Part shown: positions 60,865 through 64,000 of the stretch, one piece after another | How the letters are laid out: every line of letters begins with the position of its first letter | How positions within the stretch are numbered: the first letter of the stretch is position 1 | Assembly: GCF_000004075.3 (NCBI RefSeq) | Contig: NC_026657.2 | Coordinates: 35,326,732 to 35,390,731 of the forward strand | DNA length: 64,000 nucleotides | Direction of reading: 5' to 3' | DNA from: Cucumis sativus | Taxonomy: Eukaryota; Streptophyta; Magnoliopsida; Cucurbitales; Cucurbitaceae | Translations under genes and position numbers: made by a program | Notes under the pieces: model-generated | Database searches by the model: none | What the model was told of the DNA's origin: nothing | What the model saw: the letters and a program-made list of their open reading frames with translations, nothing else

Positions 60865-61992
60865 TTACAAAACCAATCCCTTAGCAATGGCACAATTAGT
60901 TTTGAAATGGGTAGTTTCATAAACTGGTAATTCTTCTCTGTATCTTTCAATTCCAATGACTGAAAGATTATCCAATTCAAACAGATCAGAACTTGAACAA
61001 CTCAAAGCATCATCATCATCCTCATCATCATCTTCTTCTTCATCCTCGTAATTCATCTTCATCATATCCTCTGTTTTCACTTTCTGGTCTCTTTTCAAAT
61101 TCCCGTAACTTTTTTTCAAATTACCTTTCTTCATTATGGGTTCCTCTGATTTGTGCAAAAATTTATGCCCACATGGCCGACAATCCTCGTCCACAATCAC
61201 ACTCACTGGGCAAAACCGAACCGATCTCTTAATATTCCCTCTTGAAGATGGCGTTTTGCTCAAACAAGACCTTGAAAATGAAGAAGCGGAGGAACAAGTA
61301 GATGTGGAACCCTGTTGAGATTTGGATTTTCTCGACATGTCGTAATCGAATTTCGTTGAGTTGATGGAACAAGTAGAGCTTGATATCTTTTGCTTGGTTT
61401 TTGGACTTCCACCATTGAAGAGAGAATTAAGAAAGCTGGCAAGTCGGGCACCGGGTGAAATCGGCTGTTTCACTTTCTTCAAATCGTGATAGATTTTCGA
61501 CGCTTTAGATTTGGATTTAACAAACCCATTTTCATGTTTTGGGTTTGGAGTAATAATCTCGGTTTGAGCCCATGTATTGGTTTTGATGGGCTTCGGCTTC
61601 AGCTTCGTCGGCCGGTGAAGTGGACGTGACAGAAACTCTGTTTCGGACGAGGAAAACCTCCTACCGGCAGTAGAGCTGGACTCGGAGGAACTGGAACTGG
61701 AAAGAGTAAAATCACGAATGTTTCGGAGTTGCTTCTTATCCATCCAGCTGTCGATCATACGGAAATTGAGAGATTCAGGGTCCTGTGTAACAGTTCGGGG
61801 GAGGATGCTGTGTTTAGTTGTGAGAGTGGTTTTATGAGAATAGAAAATGAGGTGTTCTTCAGGTTGGGAGTTGGATTCGTCAATGGAACGGTAAATGGCG
61901 TCGAGAAGAGAGGAAGAGAAAGAAGGGTTATCGCGGCGAGAACGACGAGGTTGTTGGAGAAGGTGTGGATGGGAGTGATCCCACAAATCCAT
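60865..61992 (-). CDS. BIG GRAIN1-like (BG1 family) auxin-response protein
   Basis: Single-exon gene for 375 residues. Rice BG1 is a plasma-membrane-associated protein that promotes auxin transport/response and grain size; the family is plant-specific with no known enzyme domain. Conserved blocks in order: NPSFSSSLLDAIYRSID (22-38), PISPGARLASFLNSLF (177-192), SSASSFSRSCLSKTPSSRG followed by KRSVRF (234-260), an acidic run of Asp/Glu (316-328), SDLFELDNL (335-343) and ELPVYETT (354-361). Ser-rich stretches (98-107) and basic regions between suggest phosphorylation and disorder. The frame is open upstream to an ATG at 62112, adding 40 residues, but the conserved family start is close to MDLWDHS at 61992, so I chose that. 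The C-terminus KTNCAIAKGLVL is complete. Family is confident; the phenotype in this species is inference. Confidence 0.9.
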   Translation of the reverse strand: MDLWDHSHPHLLQQPRRSRRDNPSFSSSLLDAIYRSIDESNSQPEEHLIFYSHKTTLTTKHSILPRTVTQDPESLNFRMIDSWMDKKQLRNIRDFTLSSSSSSESSSTAGRRFSSSETEFLSRPLHRPTKLKPKPIKTNTWAQTEIITPNPKHENGFVKSKSKASKIYHDLKKVKQPISPGARLASFLNSLFNGGSPKTKQKISSSTCSINSTKFDYDMSRKSKSQQGSTSTCSSASSFSRSCLSKTPSSRGNIKRSVRFCPVSVIVDEDCRPCGHKFLHKSEEPIMKKGNLKKSYGNLKRDQKVKTEDMMKMNYEDEEEDDDEDDDDALSCSSSDLFELDNLSVIGIERYREELPVYETTHFKTNCAIAKGLVL

Positions 61993-63511
61993 AGGGTGTT
62001 TGGATGGGAAAAGGTAAGTGAATTTTGGAGAGAGAGAGTGGAGAATGAAGGGATTTAGTGTTGAAGATGGGTGTGGTAATGTGGTAATGTGGTAATGAAT
62101 GAAGAAGTCCACGCCTGAGGAAGAGAAGAAACAGAGGAAAAAGAAGATGATTGCCTTGCCTTGCTTTGCTTTCAGAGTTATGGGATGAGAAGGAATTGTA
62201 ATGTAATGTCTCAGCCGTTTTCACTGCCTAAAATATAGAGAAATATAGGTACCATAGGAGGCTCTGTGGGTACATATTTATTTTGTTCATTTTCCATCAT
62301 TTCTAATAACTAAAAGGCAACCCCAAAATATAAAAATCCTAACCTTTACCTCACTTCCTAACTTACACTCCTTCTAACCTTTTATTACAATACGAACTTA
62401 CATTTCATTATAACTATCATATTATGTTTTAAACTATTATAAATCTATCTATAATACATGAGTGTGTTATATTTATAATTTCTAAAATGGAGTAATAGAC
62501 TTAATTATGATTAGCAAACTCTTATTTATTTATTTATTTTTTTTTTGAAAAAGAATGTTATTCTTAGACTTTCCAGGAAGGAATGAAATGGATAGAGATA
62601 GATGTGATGCATGGAAAGGGCCCCAAAAGTACTAATATTGGATGAATGTGATTTTAAAATGAAAATGAAAATAAACTCATTTATATCACTAAATTAATAA
62701 TAGTTCTGTATTACTTGTTTTCATTTAAAATAAACTCAAAGTTATGTACGTGAAATGAATTTAGTCTTTCTTCAAAAACTATTCAAATTATATAGAAAAA
62801 AGAAAGAAAAAAAAAAAACACTTTCCATGTAGTTATCAATAAGTTGAAGAAAAATAGAAAAATAAAATTAAAAAAATGGAAAATGCTCATACAGATATGA
62901 AAAAACGGTTGGTTTATTAATTTGAAATAAAATTACTGTTTATTCATTTATGAGAGTTTTTAAATAAAACAATTATTAATTTGATATTTTAAGTAATTCC
63001 ACTTACAGGTTTAGATTATAAATTGATTTTCTTCTCTAATTTTTTTACCCTCAAATACGTAGTTGGTTACAATTTAGTAAACTTTTTTTAGAAAAACTTA
63101 ATTTGTCAATATATGTCTTCAAATCTGTAACTGAATACTTACGAATTTGAATTTTTTTCGTCTAAATTATATACAAATTTACGATTATAGGTTAAGATTA
63201 TAAATATAGTCTCTAAAATTTGATACTATATTTAAAAAAAAAAAAAAAAAACTCAATTCTAATTAACCATGGAGATTGTGTATTAATTTTCGTTGCACTA
63301 AATTTACAATTAACCAAATATAAATGAAGAATTTAGTTAAATGACATTCTCTTTTTTATATTTCTAAACTTTTTTATATTTTTTTTCTTCCTTTATTAAT
63401 TTTTCATAATTATATATTTAGTATTTCTTAATTTATTATTTTTACTTGATTAATTTTCATATTTAAATGTTTAATATTTCTTAATTTTGTTTCCCCCTTT
63501 CTTTATTAATC

Positions 63512-63594
<83 letters not shown>

Positions 63595-64000
63595 GTTTAA
63601 TATTTTTTATTTGTTTTTATTGTTTTTTTCTTCTCTTTAAATTTTCATAATTATAGATTTATTTAATTTCGAATTTTAAATTTTCATTATTTAGATAAAT
63701 GGAATATTTGATTTTAAAATTTTAGATCTAATTTTAGAATTTCTTTTCTTTTTAGTTATATTTATTTTATTATTTTTTATATACATATGTTTATTTAAAC
63801 ATTTTATAATTTTAAAGTTCAAATTTCACATATACATGTATACATGTTATTTTAAATTTAAATTTATTGCTTCTAGTATCTTACAATTTTATATTATATA
63901 ATTTCTTTTTCCATTAGTAAGATAATCATTTAGGTTATATTTAATATTTTACAACTACTAGAGTTACATAATAATATAAGTGAGTTGAATTTGAATCAAA
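61993..64000. other. BG1-like promoter/leader and AT-rich intergenic DNA
   Basis: The first ~230 bases are the probable leader, with upstream ATGs at 62112 and 62224 that could act as upstream reading frames or an N-terminal extension. Beyond 62300 only AT-rich DNA with poly-A/T runs and the long TA microsatellite at 63515 is seen. Confidence 0.65.
63515..63594. repeat. Long (AT)n microsatellite, about 80 bp
   Basis: About 39 AT dinucleotides with a single interruption (TAATAT near 63573). Self-complementary, so able to extrude a cruciform; likely to vary in length between individuals. Confidence 0.95.

Overview
This window is nuclear DNA from a flowering plant. It is very AT-rich, its genes have short GT-AG introns, and long stretches carry no gene. 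The proteins are plant families: R2R3-MYB, PPR, PADRE/DUF4228, BIG GRAIN1-like, ATG12 and DRG1. The decayed transposons (a Mutator-like element with an acidic companion gene, a copia element and a gypsy gag) look to me like those common in cucurbits, so a Cucurbitaceae genome is my best guess; this is an inference and was not tested.

Seven protein-coding genes can be supported. (1) 6104-9260, minus: TVP38/TMEM64 (DedA-like) membrane protein, two exons around a 2.4-kb intron. (2) 14381-15154, plus: PADRE (DUF4228) stress-response protein, one exon. (3) 30108-30867, plus: small R2R3-MYB with a bHLH-binding signature, three exons. (4) 32142-34150, minus: autophagy ubiquitin-like protein ATG12, five exons rebuilt from the sequence. 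(5) 39177-44412, plus: DRG1-type GTPase, 11 coding exons that join to exactly 399 residues. (6) 45590-47438, minus: PLS-class PPR protein with an E domain and one intron. (7) 60865-61992, minus: BIG GRAIN1-like protein, one exon. DRG1 and the PPR gene converge on about 1.2 kb of shared 3' space.

Mobile DNA fills much of the rest. A broken Mutator-like transposase lies at 17886-20388, with remains of an acidic multi-exon gene facing it. A gypsy gag fragment with four internal stops lies at 21570-22050. An internally deleted copia element with two recognisable LTRs lies at 47761-51075. There are also a probable solo LTR in a DRG1 intron, small elements ending in a shared motif, and several unclassified repeats. 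These include a roughly 280-bp family seen at 10.2 kb and 35.2 kb, and a dense array of 40-60-bp units in both orientations at 37.1-37.8 kb.

The genes do not form a pathway; they are independent neighbours, as expected in a plant chromosome. The least explained structures are the 37-kb array, the 10.2/35.2-kb repeat family, and a GC-richer block with G-box and site II motifs at 51.8-52.0 kb with no gene next to it. I saw no tRNA, rRNA, CRISPR array or recognisable microRNA precursor by eye.
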